Shown piece after piece: positions 1 through 5,880 of a stretch of DNA of 12,100 nucleotides. Under the pieces are notes generated by a model that had not been told where the DNA came from, did no database searches, and saw nothing but the letters and a program-made list of their open reading frames with translations. Source of the DNA: JBQLZQ01 sp052168355 (GTDB taxonomy: Bacteria; Pseudomonadota; Alphaproteobacteria; DSM-16000; Inquilinaceae). The position numbers and the translations under genes were made by a program. Within the stretch, counting starts at the first letter, position 1; the number at the start of each line of letters is the position of its first letter. The stretch spans positions 1-12,100 of the forward strand of contig JBQLZQ010000076.1 of the NCBI GenBank assembly GCA_052168355.1, written 5' to 3'.

Positions 1-373
1 GCGAGGAGACGCACAAGGCGCCGCGATCTTCCTCGGGGATATGGACGGCCTCGACCTCCTGCCCGTCGTCGAGGCGCAGCAGCCACTTGCGGGTGCCGTC
101 GATCGAATCCTGGCGGCGCGACACCGCCGGCCGGCCGACCACGAACCGCTCCTCCAGCTTGGCGCGCAGCGGCTTGCCAAGATTGCCCATCATGCCGAAA
201 TCGGTGACGCCGCGGCGGTAGATCCAGGACCAGAGCTGGGTCAGGCGGAACGGCGATTCGCCAAGCGCCTCCAGCTCGGCCGCCAGTTCTTCCCGGGTCA
301 GGCCGACGAGATTGCGGCGCCCGTCCGCCCGGGGCGGCGGCGCGAAAAGGGCGGCGTGACTGCCGATGCTCAT
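1..373 (-). CDS. rlmN: RlmN, 23S rRNA (adenine2503-C2)-methyltransferase, N-terminal part (truncated by window edge)
   Basis: RlmN is a cytoplasmic radical-SAM enzyme that methylates C2 of A2503 in 23S rRNA and of A37 in some tRNAs. About 124 residues are visible, from ATG at 373 to the left edge. They include the N-terminal helical domain (LTREELAAELEALGES, then QLWSWIYRRGV, residues about 26-55) and the run into the catalytic domain (KWLLRLDDGQEVEAVHIPEED, then GALCVSS). In this family LCVSS leads directly to the radical-SAM barrel, whose CxxxCxxC cluster would lie outside the window. A GTG at 376 is in frame just before the ATG, so the start could be one codon longer. No good Shine-Dalgarno is seen. 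It lies downstream of the IalB-family gene on the same strand, with a hairpin in the 37-nt gap. Identification is by motif recognition and is firm. Confidence 0.93.
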   Translation of the reverse strand, partial: MSIGSHAALFAPPPRADGRRNLVGLTREELAAELEALGESPFRLTQLWSWIYRRGVTDFGMMGNLGKPLRAKLEERFVVGRPAVSRRQDSIDGTRKWLLRLDDGQEVEAVHIPEEDRGALCVSS

Positions 374-391
374 CACATGGTGCGGGCTCGA

Positions 392-409
392 GTCCTTTCC
401 CGAAAGGAC
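392..409 (-). terminator. Hairpin between the ialB-family gene and rlmN (possible attenuator)
   Basis: GTCCTTTC at 392-399 is perfectly complementary to GAAAGGAC at 402-409. Realistically this is a 7-bp stem with a 4-nt loop. It starts 1 nt past the TAG of the upstream gene when read on the minus strand. No T-tract follows, so it is not a canonical intrinsic terminator. It could be a weak attenuator or a 3'-end stabilising stem that lowers rlmN expression relative to the upstream gene. The stem is seen; the role is inferred. Confidence 0.4.
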
Positions 410-410
410 C

Positions 411-941
411 CTAAAGGCCGCACGCCTCGTTGATTTCTTCCAGCGCCGCGGTGAACCCGCGCAGGCTGTAGGTATCGGTGGTGGCGGTGCCGCGCGACGA
501 CGTGCCCCTGGAGATCATGTCCGAGCCCGCGCGCATGGCGGCCACCAGCCGGCTATCCTCCGTCGCGTCGCGCGCCCAGGCGGTGTCCTGGCTAGTGAAC
601 AGGGAATAGTTTTCGCTGCCGATGGTGATCTCGACCTCGCTGTCGGGGCGGTGCGTGTAGCCCGAGATGAAGCTGACCACGTCGCGGCTGCCTTCCGCCG
701 GGCGATGAGTCACCATCACATAGACATCGCCCCGGCTGGTGTAGTCGCCGCGTTCCTCGGTCGGCTTGCTGACGATATAGCAGGCCCGGTTGCCGTTCTC
801 CGTGAACTGATAGGCATGCCAATCGCGGTGGCTTCCCAGATATTCCGCTTCCTGCGCCAGGACGGGAGCCACGGTCGACGCGCCGGCCAGAACAAAGGCC
901 AACGTCAGAACGGATAGGGCGGCACGAAAGATCGTCTGCAT
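411..941 (-). CDS. Invasion-associated locus B (IalB) family secreted protein
   Basis: The 176-residue protein begins with a signal peptide: a basic start, a hydrophobic core (about residues 7-25) and a likely cut after residue 29 (PVLA, then QEAEY). The mature part carries WHAY, the RACYIVSKP segment (Cys54), and a C-terminal Cys174 in NEACGL, a cysteine arrangement that suggests a periplasmic disulfide. This pattern fits the IalB family, named for a Bartonella invasion gene but common in free-living alphaproteobacteria, where its molecular role is not settled. The ATG at 941 is preferred over the TTG one codon upstream; the SD (AGAG) is weak. It lies just upstream of rlmN on the same strand, an arrangement familiar from other alphaproteobacteria. 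The family call is confident; function is unknown. Confidence 0.85.
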   Translation of the reverse strand: MQTIFRAALSVLTLAFVLAGASTVAPVLAQEAEYLGSHRDWHAYQFTENGNRACYIVSKPTEERGDYTSRGDVYVMVTHRPAEGSRDVVSFISGYTHRPDSEVEITIGSENYSLFTSQDTAWARDATEDSRLVAAMRAGSDMISRGTSSRGTATTDTYSLRGFTAALEEINEACGL

Positions 942-1045
942 CAAATCACACTCTGTTGGTTCGCCTTTGAATGCCAGGATCGGGACGAACTGGCAATGCC
1001 CGTGGTGATACTGAACCGGATTTTGGCAATTTTGCGGTAAGTCCC

Positions 1046-1075
1046 TGATCCAAACCGATCAAGTCTTCGTATAGC
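1046..1075 (+). promoter_or_regulatory. Predicted RpoE/ECF-dependent promoter of the sigma-chrR operon
   Basis: TGATCC at 1046-1051 matches the -35 element of Rhodobacter RpoE (ChrR-controlled) promoters as I know it. After an 18-nt spacer comes TATAGC at 1070-1075 as the -10. Transcription would start near 1082, giving a leader of about 80 nt to the ATG at 1165. A cognate-type promoter in front of the sigma gene implies positive autoregulation. The motif is seen; its use is inferred. Confidence 0.6.
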
Positions 1076-1155
1076 ACTATATGCAGATCGCGCAAGATGT
1101 CCCCCAGACCGCCGTTTTCGTGCCCGCCCCGCCGCTGCCGTTCCTTCTTGTCGGT

Positions 1156-1160
1156 GGGAG
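1156..1160 (+). promoter_or_regulatory. Ribosome binding site selecting the sigma start
   Basis: GGGAG lies 4 nt upstream of the ATG at 1165. The earlier ATG at 1081 coincides with the predicted transcription start and has no SD. The later ATG at 1183 also lacks one. The site therefore favours 1165. Confidence 0.5.
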
Positions 1161-1164
1161 CCAG

Positions 1165-1770
1165 ATGCCGTTGAATACGCGGATGACCCCGTCCGCCACC
1201 GTCAAACCGCAGGCCGAACCGAACGGCCGATCGTTCGACGAGCTGCTTGTCGCCATCGGCGAAACGGCCGACCGCAAGGCGTTTGGGGCGCTCTTTAGCC
1301 ATTTCGCCCCCAGGATCAAATCCTACTTCCGCCGGGCCGGCGTCGATGACGGCCTGGCCGAGGAGTTGACCCAGGAGGTGATGGTCACGGTCTGGCGCCG
1401 CGCCGAGACGTTCGATCCCGGCCGCGCGGCGGCCAGCACATGGATCTTTACCGTCGCGCGGAACAAACGCATCGACGCCCTACGCCGTGAGCAAAGGCCC
1501 GAGATCGATCCCAACGATCCGGTTCTGGTGCCCGACGGGGCCGAACCGGCGGACCAGACATTGGAGGCAACCCAGGCCGCCGATCGGGTACGCAAAGCCA
1601 TCCGTACATTGCCGGAGGAACAACGGGACATTTTGCAACGCGCCTATTTCGACGATAAGGCCCACCGGGCCATCGCGATCGAGTGCGATTTGCCGCTGGG
1701 AACCGTGAAGTCGCGCCTGCGCCTGGCTTTGGCCCGGTTGCGCCGTGAATTGGAGGACGGGTCCCCCTAG
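1165..1770 (+). CDS. rpoE: ECF-family RNA polymerase sigma factor (RpoE type, ChrR-partnered)
   Basis: This group IV sigma factor recruits RNA polymerase to stress promoters once released from its anti-sigma factor. From ATG 1165 it has 201 residues. Sigma region 2 spans about 37-103 (LFSHFAPRIKSYFRRAG, then AEELTQEVMVTVW, then STWIFTVARNKRIDALRRE). A short acidic/proline linker follows. Region 4 spans about 145-197 (LPEEQRDIL, then LPLGTVKSRLRLALARLRREL), the -35-binding helix-turn-helix. The LAEELTQEVM and STWIFTVARN segments strongly resemble Rhodobacter sphaeroides RpoE. The gene directly downstream is chrR, which identifies the class (often called ECF11). An in-frame extension to ATG 1081 (229 residues) is possible, but it begins at the predicted transcription start and its extra residues are not conserved-looking. 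The symbol follows the Rhodobacter usage, not E. coli rpoE. Confidence 0.9.
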   Translation: MPLNTRMTPSATVKPQAEPNGRSFDELLVAIGETADRKAFGALFSHFAPRIKSYFRRAGVDDGLAEELTQEVMVTVWRRAETFDPGRAAASTWIFTVARNKRIDALRREQRPEIDPNDPVLVPDGAEPADQTLEATQAADRVRKAIRTLPEEQRDILQRAYFDDKAHRAIAIECDLPLGTVKSRLRLALARLRRELEDGSP

Positions 1771-1788
1771 ACCCGATTGGATAGTATT

Positions 1789-2490
1789 ATGACTGATTTA
1801 CAAGCCATCGAATTGCCCATGCCGAGCCACCATCCGGAGGAATCGCTTCTGGTCGATTACGCGACCGGCGCGACCAACGAGGCCGAGGCGCTGATCCTTG
1901 CCGCCCATTTGACGCTATGCCCATCGTGCCGGGCGTCCGTGGCCCGGTTCGAAGGCCTGGGCGGCGCCATGATGGACAGTATGGTTCCCGCGGACATGGC
2001 ATCGGATGCGTTGCAGGCGGCGTTGGCCCGGATCGACACGGCCCCGGACGACGGTCGGCCAAGTCGCGAGCCCGCTGTTGCCGACACGCGCCGGGCGGAA
2101 GGGCCGGCGACGTTCCCCACGCCGCTGCGGCGTTATGTGGGGGGTGACGCCGGCCAGGTGAAATGGCGGTCGGTGATGCGCGGGCTGGACGAGTGCGAGC
2201 TGGACGTCGGCGGCGGCCACGTCAAGGCCAAGCTGCTGCGCATCGCCGCCGGCGCGGCCATGCCCAAGCACACCCATGCGGGCAACGAGATGACCCTGGT
2301 TTTGACCGGCGGGTTCGTCGACGAGCGCGGCCATTTCGCGCGCGGCGACATGGCGGTCCATGACAGCGCGGTGGATCACCGCCCGGTGGCCGATCCCGAC
2401 GACGACTGCATCTGCCTGGCGGTCACCGACGGACCGTTGCGGCTGACGGGCGCTTTGGGACGGTTCCTCAACCCTTTCGTGCGGTATTGA
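1789..2490 (+). CDS. chrR: Anti-sigma factor ChrR with C-terminal cupin domain
   Basis: ChrR is a cytoplasmic zinc-dependent anti-sigma factor that holds RpoE inactive until singlet oxygen or organic peroxide is sensed. From ATG 1789 it has 233 residues. In the N-terminal anti-sigma domain, His15, His40, Cys44 and Cys47 (AAHLTLCPSC) reproduce the spacing of the R. sphaeroides zinc ligands H6, H31, C35 and C38. In the C-terminal cupin, His161, His163, Glu167 (HTHAGNE) and His197 reproduce H141, H143, E147 and H177. Those reference numbers are recalled from the literature. The cupin domain is known to be needed for the singlet-oxygen response, so an intact one points to that signal. The gene begins 18 nt after the sigma stop. 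A TTG at 1777 is in frame, but the ATG is more likely. It ends 7 nt before the convergent RNA methyltransferase gene. Confidence 0.92.
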   Translation: MTDLQAIELPMPSHHPEESLLVDYATGATNEAEALILAAHLTLCPSCRASVARFEGLGGAMMDSMVPADMASDALQAALARIDTAPDDGRPSREPAVADTRRAEGPATFPTPLRRYVGGDAGQVKWRSVMRGLDECELDVGGGHVKAKLLRIAAGAAMPKHTHAGNEMTLVLTGGFVDERGHFARGDMAVHDSAVDHRPVADPDDDCICLAVTDGPLRLTGALGRFLNPFVRY

Positions 2491-2497
2491 GGGGCCC

Positions 2498-3034
2498 CTA
2501 CTCGCCTCGCCTGATTCGAGCCAGGGGGTCGCCATGAACATGGGGCGGCAACGGCGCATCCGGGCCGCCGGCCCGTGACGGGCGGGCCGCGAACCGGCCC
2601 AGGCTGATCATCCGGTCATACATCACCAAGGCGCCGGCCACCGACAGGTTGATCGAGAACCGCGTCGGGATGCGGACAATGTGGTCGCAGCGTTCCACGA
2701 CCGACGGCGACAGCCCGCCCCGTTCCGACCCCAGGACATAGGCCGCCTGGGCCGGGTGGCGGAAACTGGGCAACTCCACCGACTCGTCCATCAGTTCGAC
2801 ACCGACAAGCTGACAGCGCTTTGGCAGGATCAGCGATTGGATATCGGGGAACGTGTAAAACGGCATGGCGCTGGCCGCGCCGGACGTGTCGGCCGCCCCG
2901 TACCGGCCGACATCCGCGACCGGGGCGATGGTGAAGGCGAAACTGGCGCCAAAGGCATGGGCCGTCCTCAGCAGTGCGCCCACATTGCCGATCTTGCTGA
3001 TGCCTTCGCACCCGATGGCGAAAAAACCGCGCAT
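2498..3034 (-). CDS. SpoU/TrmH-family RNA 2'-O-methyltransferase
   Basis: This is a 178-residue SPOUT-fold enzyme that would transfer a methyl group from SAM to a ribose 2'-OH in tRNA or rRNA. All three SpoU motifs are present: motif 1 at about 17-25 (NVGALLRTA), motif 2 at about 101-109 (LGSERGGLS), and motif 3 at about 122-136 (IPTRFSINLSVAGAL). The last contains the knot-forming residues and an Asn, although the usual Ser-Leu-Asn order is changed to Ser-Ile-Asn. The short length without an added RNA-binding domain resembles TrmL-like members, but the substrate cannot be read. The start at 3034 is chosen for its SD AAGGG five nt upstream; in-frame extensions to 3076 or 3148 look non-coding. 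The C-terminal 30 residues are Pro/Arg-rich and probably disordered. It is divergent from the asparaginase gene. Confidence 0.87.
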   Translation of the reverse strand: MRGFFAIGCEGISKIGNVGALLRTAHAFGASFAFTIAPVADVGRYGAADTSGAASAMPFYTFPDIQSLILPKRCQLVGVELMDESVELPSFRHPAQAAYVLGSERGGLSPSVVERCDHIVRIPTRFSINLSVAGALVMYDRMISLGRFAARPSRAGGPDAPLPPHVHGDPLARIRRGE

Positions 3035-3039
3035 ACGCA

Positions 3040-3044
3040 CCCTT
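3040..3044 (-). promoter_or_regulatory. Ribosome binding site deciding the RNA methyltransferase start
   Basis: AAGGG on the minus strand lies 5 nt before the ATG at 3034. It places translation at MRGFFAIG, just ahead of SpoU motif 1, and argues against the longer in-frame starts at 3076 and 3148. Confidence 0.6.
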
Positions 3045-3192
3045 GAACGGTTGGGGAACAGGTGGCCGCCATCCATCCGGACCCGGTCAGGACCCGGCGG
3101 CGCAGCGCATTGCCGCGAAACCTTGCACGGGCCCGTGGCCCACGGCAAGCTGCCGGCCGACTACTCTCTCCCGTTTTGTTGAGAACCCGACG

Positions 3193-4236
3193 ATGTCCCT
3201 TTCGTCCGCGCCCGACCCCGCGGCCATCGATACTTCTCCGACATTGGCGGTGGTCACGCGCGGCCCCCTGGTCGAAAGCCGGCATCGCGGCATTGCCGTG
3301 ATCACCGATGCCTCGGGCGCCATCGTCGCCCAATGGGGCGATGCCGCACGGCCGATCTATCCCCGTTCGGCGGTCAAGGCGCTGCAAGCCATTCCGATCA
3401 TCGAAAGCGGCGCCGCCGACGCCTTCGCGCTCGACGATTGGGAGCTGGCGCTGGCCTGCGCGTCGCACGGCGGGGAGCCGGCCCACACCGAACGGGTGGA
3501 ACGCTGGCTGGGCCGTATCGGCTGCAGCGTCGCGGACCTGGAATGCGGCCCGCAGGAGCCGACCGACAAGGCATCGGCCGACGCCTTGGTCCGCGATAAT
3601 CGAAAACCGTCCGCCCTTCACAACAACTGCTCCGGCAAGCATGCGGGGTTCCTGAGTACGGCGCGGCACCTCGGCGAACCGACGCAGGGCTATGTAAAGG
3701 CCGGCCACCCGGTGCAACAACGGGTGCGCGCCGTGCTCGAGGAGATGTCCGGACAGGATTTGAGCGCGGCGCCATGCGGCATCGACGGCTGCTCCATCCC
3801 GACCTACGCCATACCGTTGAACGGTGTGGCCACGGCGATGGCCCGGATCGCCGATCCCGCGTCGCTGAGCCAGCGGCGGCGCGAGGCGGTGACGCGCCTG
3901 CGGCACGCCTGGGGCGCGCGACCCTACATGGTCGCCGGACGGAACCGGTTCGACACCGAGGTGATGGAGGCCACCCGAGGCGCCGTCTTGGTCAAGACCG
4001 GCGCGGAGGGCGTCCATTGCGCCTGCCTGCCGGCCCTGGGCCTGGGCGTGGCGGTGAAAATCGACGATGGGGCGGGCCGGGCGGCGGAGGTCGCCATGCT
4101 CGCCGTGCTGAACCATTTGGGAGCGGTCGACGGGCTGGCCCTCACCCGGCTGGCGCCCCTGGCCAATCCGGTGCTGAACAACCGGCGCGGGATCGCGGTC
4201 GGCTGCGTGCAGCCATCGGACGGCTTTCCGGCATGA
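3193..4236 (+). CDS. L-asparaginase, Rhizobium etli (ReAV) / PF06089 type
   Basis: The protein likely hydrolyses L-asparagine to aspartate and ammonia in the cytoplasm. The 347 residues match the zinc-containing R. etli class, unrelated to E. coli AnsA/AnsB. Ser59 and Lys62 (SAVK, an SxxK pair), Ser91 (CASHGG), Cys146 and Lys149 (CSGKHAG) and Cys200 (IDGCSIP) all fall at a constant +11 offset from the R. etli residues S48, K51, S80, C135, K138 and C189. The reference numbers are recalled. Lys268 in VKTGAEG is a candidate for the remaining active-site lysine. The start is ATG 3193, giving a normal family length; the SD is poor, and upstream in-frame extension to 3043 looks non-coding. The stop overlaps the next gene's start by ATGA, implying translational coupling. 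No signal peptide is seen. Confidence 0.9.
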   Translation: MSLSSAPDPAAIDTSPTLAVVTRGPLVESRHRGIAVITDASGAIVAQWGDAARPIYPRSAVKALQAIPIIESGAADAFALDDWELALACASHGGEPAHTERVERWLGRIGCSVADLECGPQEPTDKASADALVRDNRKPSALHNNCSGKHAGFLSTARHLGEPTQGYVKAGHPVQQRVRAVLEEMSGQDLSAAPCGIDGCSIPTYAIPLNGVATAMARIADPASLSQRRREAVTRLRHAWGARPYMVAGRNRFDTEVMEATRGAVLVKTGAEGVHCACLPALGLGVAVKIDDGAGRAAEVAMLAVLNHLGAVDGLALTRLAPLANPVLNNRRGIAVGCVQPSDGFPA

Positions 4237-5459
4237 CCGATGCGCTGCAGGCGCAATACGAGGCCTTTCCCTATCCGGCCCGCGATCCGCGCGACGAGAC
4301 CCGCCGCCTGATCACCGGGTCACCCAGCCATCTGGACGAGCTCAACCATTACGTCTTCGCCGGGCGGCTGGACCGGAAGGCGCCGTTCCGGGTGCTGGTG
4401 GCCGGCGGCGGCACCGGCGACGGGCTGGTCATGGTGGCGCAGCAATGCGCCGATGCCGGCATCCCGGCCGACCTCACCTATCTGGACCTGTCGGCGGCGT
4501 CGGCGCGCATCGCCGCGGCGCGGGTGAAGACGCGCGGACTGACCGGCGTGCGTTTCCTGCAGGGGTCGCTTCTGGACCTGGATCGGCTGGCGCCCGGCCC
4601 CTACGACTACATCGACTGCTGCGGCGTTCTGCATCATCTGGACGATCCGGCGGCGGGTCTTGGGGCCCTGGCCCGGCATCTCGCCCCGACCGGCGGCATG
4701 GGGCTGATGGTTTATGCCCCCTATGGCCGAACCGGGGTCTATCCCTTGCAGGACGCGCTGCGCCGCCTGACCGGCGGCCTGCCCCTGACCAAGCGCGTGG
4801 AACTGACCCGGCGCCTGCTGCACACGCTGCCGGCCACCAACTGGTTCGGGCGCAATCCCCACCTGAAAGACCATCGCGACAGCACGGCGGGCCTGGTCGA
4901 CCTGCTGCTGCACAGCCGCGACCGGCCGTACACCGTCGTCGAGTTGGCGGACCTCGTGGCCGGCGCGGGACTGGCGATCACCGGGCTTGTCCATCCGCTG
5001 CGCTACGACCCCGCCTCGTACCTCACCGACCCCAAGCTGCTGGCCCGGCTGGGCCATCTGGACCCGATCGGGCGGGCGGCCCTGGCCGAGGCGCTGGCCG
5101 GCAACATCACCACCCACGCGGTCTATGTCGTGCCGGCTGCGCGCCGGGCAGAGGCCGTGGCCCAGCCGGACGAGGCGGGCACGGCCATCCCCGTGCTGCG
5201 CGACCTGGACGGGCCGGATCTGGCCCGGCGGCTGACGCCGGGACAGGGGATCACCGCCGAGTTCGGCGCCGTGTCGATCAAGCTGCGCCTGCCGCCGCTC
5301 GCCGGCCCGATCCTGGGACGGATCGACGGACACCGGACCATGGCGGACGTGCATGCCGATCTGGCCGGCGGCGGCCCGCCCTGGGCCACCTTCCGCCGAC
5401 AGTTCGACCAGCTCTATGCCGCGCTCAACGGCAACGGCAACCTGTATCTCAGGTTTTGA
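4233..5459 (+). CDS. Class I SAM-dependent methyltransferase with C-terminal PqqD-like region
   Basis: A 408-residue protein. The N-terminus QYEAFPYPARDPRDE is a pattern seen in a group of uncharacterised methyltransferases. A Rossmann methyltransferase domain follows: motif I VLVAGGGTGDG at about 54-64, an acidic strand end LTYLDLS, and CCGVLHHLDDP at about 129-139, the usual post-motif region of class I enzymes. The middle (about 165-270) is helical and rich in Leu/Arg. The last 70 or so residues (PPLAGPILGRIDGHRT, then WATFRRQFDQLYAAL) resemble a small winged-helix, PqqD-like module, which in other proteins binds peptides or substrates; this last point is inference. The ATG overlaps the asparaginase TGA, so the two proteins are likely made together. 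The substrate is unknown; small molecule, amino acid or peptide are all possible. Confidence 0.82.
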   Translation: MTDALQAQYEAFPYPARDPRDETRRLITGSPSHLDELNHYVFAGRLDRKAPFRVLVAGGGTGDGLVMVAQQCADAGIPADLTYLDLSAASARIAAARVKTRGLTGVRFLQGSLLDLDRLAPGPYDYIDCCGVLHHLDDPAAGLGALARHLAPTGGMGLMVYAPYGRTGVYPLQDALRRLTGGLPLTKRVELTRRLLHTLPATNWFGRNPHLKDHRDSTAGLVDLLLHSRDRPYTVVELADLVAGAGLAITGLVHPLRYDPASYLTDPKLLARLGHLDPIGRAALAEALAGNITTHAVYVVPAARRAEAVAQPDEAGTAIPVLRDLDGPDLARRLTPGQGITAEFGAVSIKLRLPPLAGPILGRIDGHRTMADVHADLAGGGPPWATFRRQFDQLYAALNGNGNLYLRF

Positions 5460-5490
5460 GCGGCCGCGCCGACCAGCGGTCCGACTTGGA

Positions 5491-5712
5491 CTAGGGTCGC
5501 CAGAACGGCTTGCGGTATTCCCTGACGACGTCCAGCCGGGTCACCCCGATATCGCGCATCATCCGGTCGTCCATTTGGGCCAGGGCGCGCCGCGACCGGC
5601 GGCGAAATCGCCATGTCCAGAACAGGCCATGGAGCGCTTTTAACGACGCGACCGTCCGCGACTCGGCGCGACCGGGACGGACGCACCCCGTCTCGATTGC
5701 TTTGGCACCCAT
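5491..5712 (-). CDS. DUF1127 (YjiS-like) small basic protein
   Basis: A 73-residue, strongly basic protein. The C-terminal half is a recognisable DUF1127 domain: a Trp/Arg-rich helix (FWTWRFRRRSRRALAQ, about 31-46), then MDDRMMRDIGVTRLDVVREYRKPFW. The DIG-T/S-R pattern near the end is diagnostic. In alphaproteobacteria some members bind RNA and influence small-RNA maturation and stress responses (CcaF1 of Rhodobacter sphaeroides), and others affect phosphate or carbon metabolism; no role can be assigned here. The start at 5712 is chosen for the SD AAGGA 8 nt upstream; an in-frame ATG at 5772 would add 20 residues without SD support. It is divergent from the LysR gene across an AT-rich gap of 168 nt. 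Confidence 0.88.
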   Translation of the reverse strand: MGAKAIETGCVRPGRAESRTVASLKALHGLFWTWRFRRRSRRALAQMDDRMMRDIGVTRLDVVREYRKPFWRP

Positions 5713-5720
5713 ATTCGTAT

Positions 5721-5725
5721 TCCTT
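5721..5725 (-). promoter_or_regulatory. Ribosome binding site deciding the DUF1127 start
   Basis: AAGGA on the minus strand sits 8 nt before the ATG at 5712, selecting the 73-residue form. Confidence 0.6.
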
Positions 5726-5780
5726 ATGAATATCACCAAAATCTTAATCGAAAACCCTTCGGTCTCCCTCATAAGATCGC

Positions 5781-5800
5781 TGAAAATATTGATATTTTCA
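5781..5800. promoter_or_regulatory. Perfect AT-rich palindrome in the DUF1127/LysR divergent region
   Basis: Two 9-nt arms, TGAAAATAT and ATATTTTCA, flank a central TG. The site is 69 nt upstream of the DUF1127 start and 80 nt upstream of the LysR start, in an AT-rich island within a GC-rich genome. It looks like a repressor or activator operator. The symmetry is seen; the binding protein is not known. Confidence 0.5.
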
Positions 5801-5809
5801 AAGGATCAA
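5789..5809. promoter_or_regulatory. LysR-type box (T-N11-A dyad) overlapping the palindrome
   Basis: TTGAT, 11 nt, then ATCAA is a dyad of the T-N11-A form bound by LysR-family regulators. It overlaps the palindrome at 5781-5800 and lies 71 nt upstream of the LysR gene, as expected for autoregulation with divergent control. The T-N11-A rule is loose, so this is suggestive only. Confidence 0.4.
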
Positions 5810-5880
5810 TTCTCATGCTATGCATTAGAAAATTTTATTGATATGGACCGATTGAAGCCTGACAATACCGGGGATGGAGC

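Noticed and set aside
2491..2498. GGGGCCCC between the convergent chrR and RNA methyltransferase genes as a bidirectional terminator
   Set aside because: An 8-bp self-complement without room for a loop or a T-tract is too weak.
2968..4116. A 382-codon minus-strand frame opposite the asparaginase gene
   Set aside because: No domain, composition typical of an antisense shadow, and it conflicts with the conserved asparaginase.
3774..4232. In-frame N-terminal extension of the methyltransferase into the asparaginase region
   Set aside because: The extension is Arg/Gly/Pro-rich shadow sequence, whereas the ATG at 4233 gives a conserved-looking N-terminus and an ATGA overlap.
5783..5808. RpoE-type promoter for the DUF1127 gene (TGATCC on the minus strand at 5808-5803)
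   Set aside because: The only TA-rich hexamer follows after 14 nt (TATTTT), which is too short; at 17-18 nt the sequence does not look like a -10.
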